A DNA stretch of 64,000 bases from Betaproteobacteria bacterium HGW-Betaproteobacteria-22 (GCA_002842285.1 PHCJ01000001.1:1-64000), one strand, 5' to 3'. Shown: positions 44,944-54,288, numbered from the stretch's first letter. Program-made: numbers and translations. Notes: generated from the letters alone by a model not told the origin.

Positions 44944-46251
44944 TTAATTTTTTATCGGAATACTCAAGCGTGCTTCGAGTCCGCCTTCAGGACGGTTGAT
45001 AAGTTCCAGCTTACCATGATGCAACCTGGCAATACGGTCGGCAATAGCAAGCCCCAAACCACTGCCGCCAGCGTTGCTTCGCGCAGTATCCAGCCGTTCA
45101 AATGGGCGCAGCAGTTTCTCTAAATGCGTTTCTGGAATGCCGGAACCATTGTCAAATACGCTAATCACGACGTATTCAGCCGTGATCCGGCTAGCGACAC
45201 GCACTTGCCCTCCGCCATAGTTATAGGCATTGCCCACCAAATTATCCAATAGGCGTTGCATTGCCAGTGGTTTGATGGGTACGGTATAGGTGGGGGCTAG
45301 GGATATGGCAAGGTTACGTCCGGCACGCGCCTGCCGGTCATGTAGCGCCTGCAATAGCTTGTTGATATCCACCATTTGTGTAGGCTCACCCTCCGTGCCT
45401 TTCACAAAATCCAGGAACTGATGAATAATATTATCCATATCGGCAATGTCTTCAATCATGCCCGATTTTAAATATCCGGCTTCCTGCTCAGGCAGCATTT
45501 CAACTGCAAGACGCAGTCTGGCAAGCGGGGTGCGAATGTCATGAGAAACCCCTGCTAATATCAAGGTTCTTTCCGCATCGAGTTCTTCGAGTGACTCAGC
45601 CATTTTGTTAAAGGTACGGCTTACATCGCTCAATTCTGTCACGCTATCTTCGGGCAGCTTTTCTGGCCGCTCGCCTTTGCGCAGGCTATTGGCTGCATTG
45701 ACCAGCAATTGCAGTGGTCTATTGATGCGTGCAGCTAGCAAATAGCCACCTGCAAGAGAGAGTACCAATACCAGGCCTCCCCAACCTAACCACTGCCATG
45801 GGAAAGGCCTTGCCACATGAACGTGGGGGATAACGACCCAGAAGTCGTCCTGCCCAATACCAAAGCTCACCCACAGCCCCTCTATACCATAATGCTTGGT
45901 AGTGATGATGGTTTGTTCGCCTAAACGCTCGCGAATTTTATCCGCCACCATTCTAATGAACGGGTCATCAGGTAGCGGGTCAATTTCTTCCATGAAGTCC
46001 GCATAGTAGATACGCACGCCTTCCTTACCCGTTAACTCGGAAAGTAGCGCCAGGCGCAAATTCTCTTGCGAGGCGATCAAAGAGGCACGTGTGTAATTGA
46101 CCACGGTAACGGCCTGCAAAGCAGTTGCCTGCGCTCTTGGTTCGCGTTCAAAGTATTCGAATATCTGCAGTGATGCAAATTGCCCAATCGCCAACAGCAA
46201 GGCGATAAGCAGCATGATTCTGGATAATAGTTTTTTGGGTAGTAGGCGCAA
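44944..46251 (-). CDS. EnvZ-like sensor histidine kinase
   Basis: 435 residues. TM1 (about 8-28), a periplasmic sensor region of about 120 residues, TM2 (WLGWGGLVLVLSLAGGYLLA), HAMP, then the H-box LAGVSHDIRTPLARLRLAVE, N-box DNLVGNAYNYGG, and VFDNGSGIPETHLEKLLRPF and GGSGLGLAIADRIARLHHGK. Orthologous in layout to EnvZ, which senses osmolarity in enterics; the signal here is unknown. It follows the OmpR-like regulator by 60 bases. Confidence 0.93.
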   Translation of the reverse strand: MRLLPKKLLSRIMLLIALLLAIGQFASLQIFEYFEREPRAQATALQAVTVVNYTRASLIASQENLRLALLSELTGKEGVRIYYADFMEEIDPLPDDPFIRMVADKIRERLGEQTIITTKHYGIEGLWVSFGIGQDDFWVVIPHVHVARPFPWQWLGWGGLVLVLSLAGGYLLAARINRPLQLLVNAANSLRKGERPEKLPEDSVTELSDVSRTFNKMAESLEELDAERTLILAGVSHDIRTPLARLRLAVEMLPEQEAGYLKSGMIEDIADMDNIIHQFLDFVKGTEGEPTQMVDINKLLQALHDRQARAGRNLAISLAPTYTVPIKPLAMQRLLDNLVGNAYNYGGGQVRVASRITAEYVVISVFDNGSGIPETHLEKLLRPFERLDTARSNAGGSGLGLAIADRIARLHHGKLELINRPEGGLEARLSIPIKN

Positions 46252-46311
46252 TTGTTAGACTGGCTTGGACTGAATCAATGGACCAGGATAGGGTTGATGA
46301 AATAATTGTGG

Positions 46312-47040
46312 TTAATGGTCCGTTTCGCCGTCAGGAATGAATACGTAGCCAAATCCCCACATAGTCTGCAGGTAGCGTGGGTGGGCAGGGTCGGGCTCGA
46401 TCAGCTTGCGTAAACGCGAAACCTGTACATCTATGCTACGGTCAAATACATCCAGCTCGCGACCGCGTGCTAGTTGCATGAGTCTGTCGCGCGATAAAGG
46501 CTGGCGTGGATGATCTACAAACACTTTGAGCAAAGCAAATTCGCCGCTGGTAATTGCGATGGGGGTGCCGTTTTGAGTCAGTGAGCGAGTGGAGGCATTA
46601 AACACATAATCACCGATAACCACATTCTCGTTATTGCCAGCGGGTGCGCTGGGGACTAAGCGCTCATGCCTGCGCAGCACTGCATTAATGCGTGCCAGCA
46701 ACTCCCGTGGGTTGAACGGTTTTGGCAGATAGTCGTCTGCGCCCATTTCCAGCCCGATGATGCGGTCAACTTCATCACCACGTGCGGTTAGCATGACAAT
46801 TGGGATAATGGCGCCTGAACCACGAATTCTACGACAAATAGAAAGGCCATCCTCACCCGGAAGCATTAAGTCTAACACCAGTAAGTCGATGGTTTCATTG
46901 CCTATAATGCCATCCATCTCTTTGGCATCTGCAGCGACTTTAACATTAAAGCCTTGTTCTGTTAAATAGCGCTGTAAAAGTTCACGTAAGCGAATATCAT
47001 CATCTACCACCAGAACTTTCTTCATCTGTTCGTTTACCAT
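46312..47040 (-). CDS. ompR: OmpR-family response regulator
   Basis: About 242 residues. A GAGGA-type ribosome-binding site 7 bases upstream selects ATG 47038-47040 (MVNEQMKKVLVVDDDIRLRE); the frame extends 8 codons further. Receiver: acidic DDD, phospho-Asp in LLVLDLMLPGEDGLSI, Thr in MLTARGDEVDRIIGLEMGAD, Lys in DYLPKPFNPRELLARI. Winged helix ends SRLRKLIEPDPAHPRYLQTM then WGFGYVFIPDG. This closely resembles OmpR. Partner of the kinase immediately downstream. Confidence 0.93.
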   Translation of the reverse strand: MVNEQMKKVLVVDDDIRLRELLQRYLTEQGFNVKVAADAKEMDGIIGNETIDLLVLDLMLPGEDGLSICRRIRGSGAIIPIVMLTARGDEVDRIIGLEMGADDYLPKPFNPRELLARINAVLRRHERLVPSAPAGNNENVVIGDYVFNASTRSLTQNGTPIAITSGEFALLKVFVDHPRQPLSRDRLMQLARGRELDVFDRSIDVQVSRLRKLIEPDPAHPRYLQTMWGFGYVFIPDGETDH

Positions 47041-47329
47041 TAGCTTCCTCGCCCATATTGTCAAATAGACTTAATCGTAGTAATTTTGTCACTATAAAGT
47101 GTATTTATAGGTTATGGTAAATATTAATATGAATTTTGTCTAATTAACTGGGGTCAAAGAAGCTAAACGTGTCAAATAAGCCAGACGTTCGGCGCTGTTT
47201 ACATTTTGTTACAATTTTGCAGATTGCTGAAACAATCAATTAACAGACTTGCTTCATGATGCTCAAATCAGTTTTGTTGCAACAGAAAATATAGGTAGCT
47301 ATTTATCTAATTGAATTTTACAAAACCAC

Positions 47330-47929
47330 ATGTCAATCAATAGATACACATATTTCACGTTATGTTTGGGGCTGAGTCTGGCATGTTCCGCCAATGCAGG
47401 TGGGCGCACCGGTCTGGTGCCGATCGCCGAGAAATTTAAACAGACTTCTGATACCGAACTGAGCTCGGATGACGATTCAAATAAATCCGCATTACACAAG
47501 ACATTGAATCTAAATTTCAGCCCTGAGCGTCGTGAAGAGTTACGCAGAGCGCTCGAAGCCTATGCACGTGCGGTAGACCCTAGCCATGAGCAAATTGAAG
47601 AGCGCAGGCGTCAGATGCAGGATAGCATTGAAAAGCGCTTCTTTGAAGCAGATGTCAACAACGATGGCACCTTAGACCGGCAAGAGGCCACGGAAAGGCT
47701 CCCGCAGATAGCCAGGCATTTTGGTAGCGTGGACATCAATCAGGATGGTGTTATCTCATTAACTGAGTTGGTGGATGCCCAGTCACGTATTCTAGAGCGC
47801 AGAAGAGCCGCTGAAGCTGCTTTGGAACTGGAAAAGCAAAATAAATTACTCGAGGCTGAAGAGGCTGCAGAAACCGTAAAATCCAAGAACAAACAAGCAA
47901 TAAATGCATCAAAAAAAAAGTCTCTATAA
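47330..47929 (+). CDS. Secreted EF-hand calcium-binding protein
   Basis: 199 residues. Signal peptide (YFTLCLGLSLACSANAGG, cleavage near ANA-GG), then two EF-hand loops with canonical spacing: DVNNDGTLDRQE and DINQDGVISLTE. A charged helical C-terminus (RRRAAEAALELEKQNKLLEA) ends in a Lys run. Probably binds calcium in the periplasm or outside; the partner is unknown. A lipobox reading of LSLACS is possible, which would make it a lipoprotein. Alone on the strand; the 265 bases upstream show only AT-rich DNA. Confidence 0.85.
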   Translation: MSINRYTYFTLCLGLSLACSANAGGRTGLVPIAEKFKQTSDTELSSDDDSNKSALHKTLNLNFSPERREELRRALEAYARAVDPSHEQIEERRRQMQDSIEKRFFEADVNNDGTLDRQEATERLPQIARHFGSVDINQDGVISLTELVDAQSRILERRRAAEAALELEKQNKLLEAEEAAETVKSKNKQAINASKKKSL

Positions 47930-48029
47930 CACCTACAGACTAAATAATAGTGAATCTTCGTGATAGGCTTGTGTTGAGTTAGTGCCAGACATTAGTACTT
48001 GACCCGATTTTATCAATAATTTCACATCA

Positions 48030-48197
48030 ATTAATGTAGCCGCTGATGCTGCTGAAGTAGACCTGCAAGTACTCCATGTAGCAAAACCAAAATATAAGCT
48101 GGCCGATCTTTTGGCTCAATGCAATAAGAATGCCCAACCTACGGCTGATATGGTGTCATGGGAATGCATGTCGCCCGTCGGGGCGGAGATGCTTTAA
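48030..48197 (+). pseudogene. MazE/ChpR-type antitoxin, C-terminal remnant
   Basis: The frame reads VDLQVLHVAKPKYKLADLLA, QCNKNAQPTADMVSWECMSP, VGAEML-stop. This is the C-terminal toxin-binding region of MazE/ChpI antitoxins (family pattern LxELLAQC...W...PVGxE). The DNA-binding AbrB-like N-terminus and the start codon are gone. The stop TAA (48195-48197) overlaps the toxin ATG by one base, the usual TA-operon coupling. Confidence 0.75.
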
Positions 48198-48531
48198 TGG
48201 CAATATTTGAGCGCGGTGATATGGTGCGAGTCTGTTTGAATCCAATGGTAGCGAGACTCAAGCTGATTTCCGCCCTGCACTGGCATTATCAACTGCTGAA
48301 ATGAATAACCTTGGAACTGCAATTATCGCTCTGATAACCCGAGGCGGTGATTTTTCGCGCTACGCCGGGTTTGCTGTATCTCTTAACGGCACTGGCATGC
48401 ATACTCCGAGTGTTGTACTGCTTAATATAATCTGCTCTGTTGATTTAGCCACTTGTAGAGCAAAGGAAATTGAGCGTGCGCCACAAATCGTCATTGATGA
48501 CGCGCTTGCTCGGTTACAAACTGTTTTTTAA
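48197..48531 (+). pseudogene. MazF/ChpB-type toxin, frameshifted
   Basis: ATG 48197 starts MAIFERGDMVRVCLNPM, typical of MazF endoribonucleases (in which the block continues NPTxGxExxGxxRPALVLS). After about 48250 the match moves to another frame (ETQADFRPALALSTAEMNNL, GTAIIALITRGGDFSRYAGF, ending DDALARLQTVF-stop at 48529-48531). One frameshift therefore splits it and the toxin is inactive. Together with the mazE remnant this is a dead TA locus. Confidence 0.8.
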
Positions 48532-48629
48532 TAACGAGCTCACCAGAAAGTATTATTTTGTGTTGATATCAACCACCAAATACGGATACCCTATTTTTTA
48601 ACCCTACTTAACCCCACTTTAGTATCACC

Positions 48630-48665
48630 TAAGCTGAATTTCAAGTGAGTACGAATTTCAGCTTA
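48630..48665. repeat. Inverted repeat between mazF remnant and transglycosylase
   Basis: Arms TAAGCTGAATTTC (48630-48642) and GAATTTCAGCTTA (48653-48665) pair with one mismatch around a 10-base loop. No T run follows. The rest of the 48532-48820 gap shows no gene. Confidence 0.5.
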
Positions 48666-48820
48666 ATGAATAAGGCGCATAAATGCGGAATCAGACACCC
48701 CAACACCTAAATGCTAAGGGCATATAGAACGAATTTTGAGTGAATGTAAACTTTTTTGCACCGTTTTGTTACAGATGTTTCTAGATGCAACTTAAGCATC
48801 AAAAGAAAAAACACAACTGA

Positions 48821-49468
48821 TTAGATGTTTTTAGCCTGCACGTTCCATTGATTTGGCGTGTAATGCCAATGTTTACGCCATGCACCAAGCACCATATTGG
48901 GATACTGCGGCTTGCCCAGGCTGCCATTGTAGCGTCCGAGTGCGCGATATAAATCACCCCGTTCTATATCGATATAATGCCTTAAAATTGTGCAACCATA
49001 GCGCAAGTTTGTGCGCAGCAGGAATAAATTATGATCTTCTGCACCGATACTGCGCACCCAGAATGGCATAACCTGCATAAATCCACGCGCACCCGCTGAT
49101 GACACCGCATATTTTTTAAAACCGCTCTCAACCTGAATTAACCCCAGCACCATTTGTGGATCCAACCCCGCACGGCTCGCTTCATAATGTACTGTACGTA
49201 AAAAATCCTCTCGATGCACTTGGTCCGGCATGCGTTTCTGCAAGCGCTTGGACATTTCATTCATCCAGTGCTGACCTTCAGCCTCAGTGGCAAATGTGAG
49301 CTTAGGCACAGCTCTATCACTCACACTGCGCTGCATAAGCGCTTTCACACTATTGGATAACGGCTCCTCAATTTGCGATCCAGCAAAACTGGTGTTGGCA
49401 ATCAACATGCCCGCCATCACTAACACCATTGTCTGAAATTTTTTAAGCACGTCGAGACCCAGTATCAT
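48821..49468 (-). CDS. Lytic transglycosylase (SLT domain)
   Basis: 215 residues. N-terminal hydrophobic signal (LVMAGMLIANTSFAGS), then an SLT/lysozyme-like domain: LGLIQVESGFKKYAVSSAGA (catalytic Glu in QVES), RGFMQVMPFWV, NLFLLRTNLRYGCTILRHYI and ALGRYNGSLGKPQYPNMVL. It cleaves peptidoglycan between MurNAc and GlcNAc in the periplasm. Located 20 bases downstream of proS on the same strand. Confidence 0.93.
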   Translation of the reverse strand: MILGLDVLKKFQTMVLVMAGMLIANTSFAGSQIEEPLSNSVKALMQRSVSDRAVPKLTFATEAEGQHWMNEMSKRLQKRMPDQVHREDFLRTVHYEASRAGLDPQMVLGLIQVESGFKKYAVSSAGARGFMQVMPFWVRSIGAEDHNLFLLRTNLRYGCTILRHYIDIERGDLYRALGRYNGSLGKPQYPNMVLGAWRKHWHYTPNQWNVQAKNI

Positions 49469-49488
49469 AATTATGGTTAGACAATATG

Positions 49489-51195
49489 TTAAGCCAGTTT
49501 CTGCACGAACTCAACTGCCGATGCCAGCGACACCAATTGTGTGCTCGCCTCAACTCTGGCTTTATACTCGACACTGCCTTCAGCCAAACCGCGCTCGCCT
49601 ATCACTAATCGGTGAGGAACCCCCATCAAATCCGCTTCAGCAAACATCACACCAGGACGCTCACCTCTATCATCCAGCAGTACATCAACGCCAGCTGCGA
49701 GCAACTCATCATGCAACCGATTGGCAGCGGCCCTCACCACTTCTGACTTATCGTAGCCAATCGCGCAAATTACCACCTCAAACGGCGCCATGCTCTTAGG
49801 GAAGATAATGCCGCGTTCATCAAAGCCTTGTTCAATCGCAGCGCCGACAATACGCGACACACCAATGCCATAACAACCCATTTCCATCACTTGAGTCTGG
49901 CCATTCTCATCTAGATAAGTTGCGCTCATAGCTTCTGAGTATTTTGTACGCAACTGAAAGATGTGCCCTACCTCAATACCACGACATAATGACAGCACCC
50001 CTTTACCATCAGGACTTGCATCGCCTTCAATCACATTGCGGATATCCGCAACCACAGCAGGTTCAGGTAAGTCGCGGCCAAAATTCACACCTCTCAGATG
50101 ATATTTGGGTTTGTTGGCGCCACAAACAAAGTCACTCATCAGGGCAACCGCTTTATCTGCAATCACGGCCACATGAGCGCCAACGCCTACAGGCCCGATA
50201 AAACCAGGTGGGCAGTTAAGATTTACGCGAATTTCATCTTCTGTAGCAAACCTGAAATCAGACATGCCTGCTAGCTTACCCAGCTTCACCTCATTCAAAT
50301 GATGGTCACCGCGTAATAGCGCTAAATAGAATTGGCCACCCGCAACCAAGGCGATTGCTTTAACGGTTTTTTCAATACTGATGCCCAATAACTTTGCCAC
50401 GTCTTCACATGCGGTCTGTTTGGGTGTTTCTACCTCTTGCATGACAGTGGCTGCTGAAGCTCGGCTACCTGCCGGCGGCAGTGCCTCAGCCAGTTCCACA
50501 TTGGCTGCAAAATCAGAAGATTCGCAATAGGCCAAGCCGTCCTCACCTGAATCTGCCAGCACATGAAACTCATGCGACCCATCACCGCCTATGGCGCCCG
50601 TGTCCGCTTTTACCGCGCGGAACTTCAACCCCAAACGCGTAAATACATTACTGTAGACCTGATACATGGTCTGATAGGTTTGCTCTAAAGAGGCAAAGTC
50701 CGTATGAAATGAGTAAGCATCTTTCATCATAAATTCGCGTGCGCGCATCACGCCAAAGCGCGGGCGAATCTCATCACGAAACTTGGTTTGAATCTGGTAA
50801 AAATTCAGCGGCAGCTGTTTGTAGCTGCGAATCTCTTTACGGGCAATATCCGTAATTACTTCTTCATGTGTAGGGCCAAAACAGAACTCACGTTCATGTC
50901 TATCCTGAATCTTCAACATCTGCGGACCAAACACGGCCCAGCGGCCTGTTTCTTCCCACAACTCTTTCGGCTGCACTGCCGGCATGAGTAATTCCAACGC
51001 ACCGGCCTTGTTCATTTCATCGCGCACGATCGCCTCTACTTTGCGCAACACACGCAAACCCAGCGGCATCCAACTGTAAAGACCGGAACCCAGACGTTTA
51101 ATCAGCCCTGCACGTACCATTAGAATATGGCTTTGCAATTCGGCTTCGTTAGGGGCTTCTTTTTGGGTATTAAAGAAAAATTGTGATGCGCGCAT
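49489..51195 (-). CDS. proS: Prolyl-tRNA synthetase
   Basis: 568 residues, the bacterial type with an inserted editing domain. Starts [20 protein letters not shown]; class II motifs include [60 protein letters not shown] and [18 protein letters not shown]. The insertion domain (about 230-380) removes mischarged alanine; the anticodon-binding domain is C-terminal. Upstream, 93 bases separate it from the transglutaminase-like gene. Confidence 0.97.
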   Translation of the reverse strand: MRASQFFFNTQKEAPNEAELQSHILMVRAGLIKRLGSGLYSWMPLGLRVLRKVEAIVRDEMNKAGALELLMPAVQPKELWEETGRWAVFGPQMLKIQDRHEREFCFGPTHEEVITDIARKEIRSYKQLPLNFYQIQTKFRDEIRPRFGVMRAREFMMKDAYSFHTDFASLEQTYQTMYQVYSNVFTRLGLKFRAVKADTGAIGGDGSHEFHVLADSGEDGLAYCESSDFAANVELAEALPPAGSRASAATVMQEVETPKQTACEDVAKLLGISIEKTVKAIALVAGGQFYLALLRGDHHLNEVKLGKLAGMSDFRFATEDEIRVNLNCPPGFIGPVGVGAHVAVIADKAVALMSDFVCGANKPKYHLRGVNFGRDLPEPAVVADIRNVIEGDASPDGKGVLSLCRGIEVGHIFQLRTKYSEAMSATYLDENGQTQVMEMGCYGIGVSRIVGAAIEQGFDERGIIFPKSMAPFEVVICAIGYDKSEVVRAAANRLHDELLAAGVDVLLDDRGERPGVMFAEADLMGVPHRLVIGERGLAEGSVEYKARVEASTQLVSLASAVEFVQKLA

Positions 51196-51288
51196 AATGT
51201 GATGGTATTCAGGCTAAGTAAAAGACGAATTTTACCGTTAATCAGCCCTTTAGTCAGCATTAGTTGCAGCTCTCAAGACAATGTACTC

Positions 51289-51918
51289 TTAACGTTTTCC
51301 ATTAGTCGAAGGTTTTACAACAGGGCTGTCTTCAGGGATGTAGCCTGATTTCCACAATGCAAACGGCACGATTGTGGCAGGAAAGCCATTGTCGTAAAAC
51401 CAACTGTCTACGGCATATCGCTGGCCTGTTTTGATTTCATGAATCACTGCTGTGCTATGTGGCCATCCCGAAAAAAAGAAATTTCGGGTACGCATGTCTT
51501 CTATTGCATGCAATTGCATCAATCCTGCTTCACGCATCAGGCGCATATAACTGGTGCTGTTGATGGCTTCATCATTACAATCCTGCTGGTTCGAAAAACC
51601 GGCATTACCAAATGTACCCGCCCGATCAGCTTCTGTACCAATCTTCGCACCGACAATTCTCTCTAACTCGCCAATCGCAGCCGCGATTTGCCTACGCTCC
51701 CGCTCTGCATTCCCGTCAACGCCTTCAAACAGCCGCACAACACGCTGCCATTCTGCATCTGGTATCGCAACGCGCCTGACCTCCGCACACCCTCCACCCA
51801 GGCAAACATCAAACCCCTTTAGCACGGGCTGCTGTCGGTAAATACGATTGATATCGTCCATTGCAGCATGCACCGGGACAGAAAAGATAAACACCAGAAC
51901 CGATAAACAAAAACGCAT
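51289..51918 (-). CDS. Secreted transglutaminase-like cysteine-protease fold protein, unknown family
   Basis: About 209 residues from ATG 51916-51918 (MRFCLSVLVFIFSVPVHA, signal peptide); in-frame starts reach back to 51990. The mature part has NQQDCNDEAINSTSYMRLMR, FFFSGWPHSTAVIHEIKTGQ and RYAVDSWFYDNGFPATIVPF. An ordered Cys (about 114), His (about 154) and Asp (about 171) fits the catalytic triad of transglutaminase-like papain-fold enzymes. The family looks conserved but unnamed to me. Downstream of the UDG-like gene on the same strand; function is inferred from motif order only. Confidence 0.65.
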   Translation of the reverse strand: MRFCLSVLVFIFSVPVHAAMDDINRIYRQQPVLKGFDVCLGGGCAEVRRVAIPDAEWQRVVRLFEGVDGNAERERRQIAAAIGELERIVGAKIGTEADRAGTFGNAGFSNQQDCNDEAINSTSYMRLMREAGLMQLHAIEDMRTRNFFFSGWPHSTAVIHEIKTGQRYAVDSWFYDNGFPATIVPFALWKSGYIPEDSPVVKPSTNGKR

Positions 51919-51956
51919 TTTATCAAGCACCTGCATACTAACAACGAACATAGATA

Positions 51957-52604
51957 CTAGACATTCTGCAGGATTTCCTTTGCACGACATAAATCAGCCC
52001 AGGCGCCAGCCTTATCTAGCGGATTCTGCAGCAAATGTAGCGGATGATAGGTCATCACAACTGGCGTGCCCTGATATGTGAGTGACTGTTGTTTTTGAGC
52101 GTTGCGCCAATCTTCCAGTGTCATAGACTGGTTCAACAATGCATTTGCGGCAGCTTCACCCATGACGATAATGACCTTGCAGGCGTTTTCTTGCAACTGC
52201 TGCAGATTGACATTGCGCACATCGTGGCGACACACCACTTTCATGGCTTTAAGCATATTCTGCAACAATGTTTCCACAGCCATTGACTCAGCATCGGTTA
52301 AAGATTCTGAAAGTAAAAATGCAACTTCTTCTATATCACTCGTCAGCAGACGCAGCGTCACCAATGCCTGAGGCATCGCCTCATCCTCTACTGCTGGCGC
52401 TGCTACCAAGTCTACTGACAACGCATTTGTTGGCACCACATCATTAACCACTGCTGCATCAGTCAAGACAGATTGTGCAGTTTGCACTGCGGGTTGAATG
52501 GGGGTGAAAGGCCTCGCATCTGACACAGGCTCAGGCAATAGTGCCCGCAGTGACCAAACAGGCAGCAACTCCAACTCCCGCAACAAATCCTCACGCGTCA
52601 TCAT
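51957..52604 (-). CDS. Degenerate family-4-like uracil-DNA glycosylase homologue
   Basis: 215 residues. The C-terminal half matches the end of family 4 UDG/SPO1-polymerase-like proteins: NACKVIIVMGEAAANALLN, and VVMTYHPLHLLQNPLDKAGA then WADLCRAKEIL, equivalent to the HPxxLLRNP block. The N-terminal half is a low-complexity Ala/Val/Pro stretch and lacks the GEAPG active-site loop and the four Fe-S cysteines. It is probably inactive on uracil or repurposed. Its start overlaps the rimI stop by 4 bases; tsaB-rimI-udg is a common gene order. Confidence 0.7.
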   Translation of the reverse strand: MMTREDLLRELELLPVWSLRALLPEPVSDARPFTPIQPAVQTAQSVLTDAAVVNDVVPTNALSVDLVAAPAVEDEAMPQALVTLRLLTSDIEEVAFLLSESLTDAESMAVETLLQNMLKAMKVVCRHDVRNVNLQQLQENACKVIIVMGEAAANALLNQSMTLEDWRNAQKQQSLTYQGTPVVMTYHPLHLLQNPLDKAGAWADLCRAKEILQNV

Positions 52605-53065
52605 AAAGCCAACCCCATCAAAATGGCATCCTCACGTCCATTATGTGCAGGATAATAAGCTCTGCGCACCGCCATTTCGTTAAACCCGATATTTTCATAC
52701 AGGGCTATGGCAGATATATTGCTCGGCCGCACCTCGAGAAACATATTCGCAGCACCAGAACCTTTAGCCAGCTGTATCATGTGCTCCAGCAAAAGCCGAC
52801 CCAGCCCCCGCTTCTGATAGTGTTCAGCTATGCTTAAATTGAGTAAATGCGCCTCATCCAATACCATCATCATCAAAGAATAGCCAATCAAAACAATATG
52901 ATGCTCAAGCACCTGTGCAATATGTCCGGATTTGAGCGAATCATTAAAATTACCACGCGTCCATGGGTGAGAGTAAATATGCGGCTCTATAGCCACAATA
53001 GCATCTAAATCCAGCGCAGTCATCGGCCGAAACCGATAGTCCGTTCCACGACTTATTTCGTTCAT
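52601..53065 (-). CDS. rimI: Ribosomal-protein-alanine N-acetyltransferase
   Basis: 154 residues, GNAT fold. The acetyl-CoA loop is LSIAEHYQKRGLGRLLLEHM (R-G-x-G pattern), then MFLEVRPSNISAIALYENIG and FNEMAVRRAYYPAHNGREDA, the RimI signature. It acetylates the N-terminus of ribosomal protein bS18. It overlaps the tsaB stop by 4 bases and the UDG-like start by 4, making a compact operon. Confidence 0.95.
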   Translation of the reverse strand: MNEISRGTDYRFRPMTALDLDAIVAIEPHIYSHPWTRGNFNDSLKSGHIAQVLEHHIVLIGYSLMMMVLDEAHLLNLSIAEHYQKRGLGRLLLEHMIQLAKGSGAANMFLEVRPSNISAIALYENIGFNEMAVRRAYYPAHNGREDAILMGLAL

Positions 53066-53751
53066 AACTTCAAGCCTTGCAAACGCTCAACGGTTTTGAG
53101 CGCAACCCGATTACGTATGTATATCGGCAAGGCATCATGGGCTAGATTACCCTCCCCACGCGCGAAAACAGGGTAAGCCAAACTCAGGATCGCGCCTGCA
53201 CTCGGCAGCAACTCTGGCAACACCATCTCCTGCTGTCCTTTGTAGGCTAGCGCCAGATCTTCAGGGTACGTCTGCCAACCACTGCCAGCGCCCACCCAAC
53301 CGCCATCATTCAGTTGAGGCACAGCACTGGGTTTATACAGCCCAGGCTCGCGCACAACTTGCCACTGATTGGAAATTTTTTCATATGCTGCATGATAGAC
53401 CTCTCCCATACGTGCATCAAAACAGGCAATCACCTTATTTTTGCCAGAGGCTTCTGCCAAGGCCAATAATGTGCACACGCCAAATACAGGTATATTTGCA
53501 GCAAAAGCCAAACCTTGCGCAATGCCGGCAGCAATACGCACCCCGGTAAAAGAACCCGGCCCTGCACCAAAAGCAATGCCGTGCAAATCCTGCAATTGCA
53601 GCCCCGCTTCATTCAGCAAAGTTTGAATTTGCGGCAAGATGATTTGTGAATGGGCCTGTCCGGCCAAGGTATCAAATGTAAAAATAGCATCGCCTCGCAT
53701 CAAAGCAAGCGATAAGTATTCGGTGGAAGTATCAAAAGCTAGTAAATTCAT
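53062..53751 (-). CDS. tsaB: tRNA threonylcarbamoyladenosine biosynthesis protein TsaB
   Basis: About 229 residues from ATG 53749-53751 (MNLLAFDTSTEYLSLALMRG); a TTG three codons earlier opens the frame. ASKHA-fold motifs are HSQIILPQIQTLLNEAG and IAFGAGPGSFTGVRIAAGIA then QGLAFA, with CFDARMGEVYHAAYE. TsaB is the scaffold that pairs with TsaD and TsaE to form t6A37 in tRNA. Its 5' leader is made by the inverted-repeat element at 53754-53878, which supplies the GGAA just before the start. Confidence 0.96.
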   Translation of the reverse strand: MNLLAFDTSTEYLSLALMRGDAIFTFDTLAGQAHSQIILPQIQTLLNEAGLQLQDLHGIAFGAGPGSFTGVRIAAGIAQGLAFAANIPVFGVCTLLALAEASGKNKVIACFDARMGEVYHAAYEKISNQWQVVREPGLYKPSAVPQLNDGGWVGAGSGWQTYPEDLALAYKGQQEMVLPELLPSAGAILSLAYPVFARGEGNLAHDALPIYIRNRVALKTVERLQGLKL

Positions 53752-53753
53752 GT

Positions 53754-53878
53754 ATTCCAATTCTAAATCATTCGCGACACGTTGTTGGCTGCGTCACTCA
53801 CTCCTCGCTGTACTATTTGTACTATCTTCCTCGCTGGCTTCTAGCCGCCTAGTTTCCCTTCTGATTTAGCGTTGGAAT
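53754..53878. repeat. Small element bounded by terminal inverted repeats
   Basis: ATTCCAATTCTAAATC (53754-53769) and GATTTAGCGTTGGAAT (53863-53878) are inverted repeats matching at 14 of 16 bases and enclose about 93 bases without an ORF. The interior contains short self-complementary pieces (TGTACTATTTGTACTA; CTGGCTTCTAGCCGCC). Size and structure resemble a MITE-like or REP-type mobile repeat. It separates tsaB from arfB and carries the tsaB ribosome-binding site. Confidence 0.6.
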
Positions 53879-53889
53879 CTAGCCTGAGT

Positions 53890-54288
53890 TTATTCAGACG
53901 CTATTTTGCCACGCATCTGCTTAATTTGCCCACGTTGCATTTTAGTTTCTAATCTTCGCTGCTTAGCGCCATAGCTAGGCCGTGTCGCATAACGTGTCGG
54001 TTTAACCTGATTCGCCGCATTCACGATTTCATGTAAACGCTTAATTGCATCTTTTTTATTCGCCTCCTGTGTGCGATACTGCTGCGCTTTTATCACCAAC
54101 ACACCTTCATCACTAATGCGGCTATCTTTTAAATGCAGCAATCTTTCTTTCAGCCAATCACTTAAAGACGAGGCGCTAATGTCAAAACGCAAATGGATCG
54201 CACTCGATACTTTATTCACATTTTGCCCACCCGCACCTTGGGCGCGGATGGCGGTGAGTTCGTATTCAGTTGCAGGGATTAAAATCAT
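53890..54288 (-). CDS. arfB: Alternative ribosome-rescue factor ArfB (YaeJ)
   Basis: 132 residues from ATG 54286-54288 (MILIPATEYELTAIRA). The RF1-like domain carries the peptidyl-hydrolase motif GAGGQNVNKVSSAIHLRFDI (GGQ), and the C-terminal basic tail (RLETKMQRGQIKQMRGK) enters the empty mRNA channel of stalled ribosomes. The open frame extends to 54372, but that part is out of family. Lies 3' to the broken yoeB gene, which ends 10 bases upstream. Confidence 0.93.
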   Translation of the reverse strand: MILIPATEYELTAIRAQGAGGQNVNKVSSAIHLRFDISASSLSDWLKERLLHLKDSRISDEGVLVIKAQQYRTQEANKKDAIKRLHEIVNAANQVKPTRYATRPSYGAKQRRLETKMQRGQIKQMRGKIASE

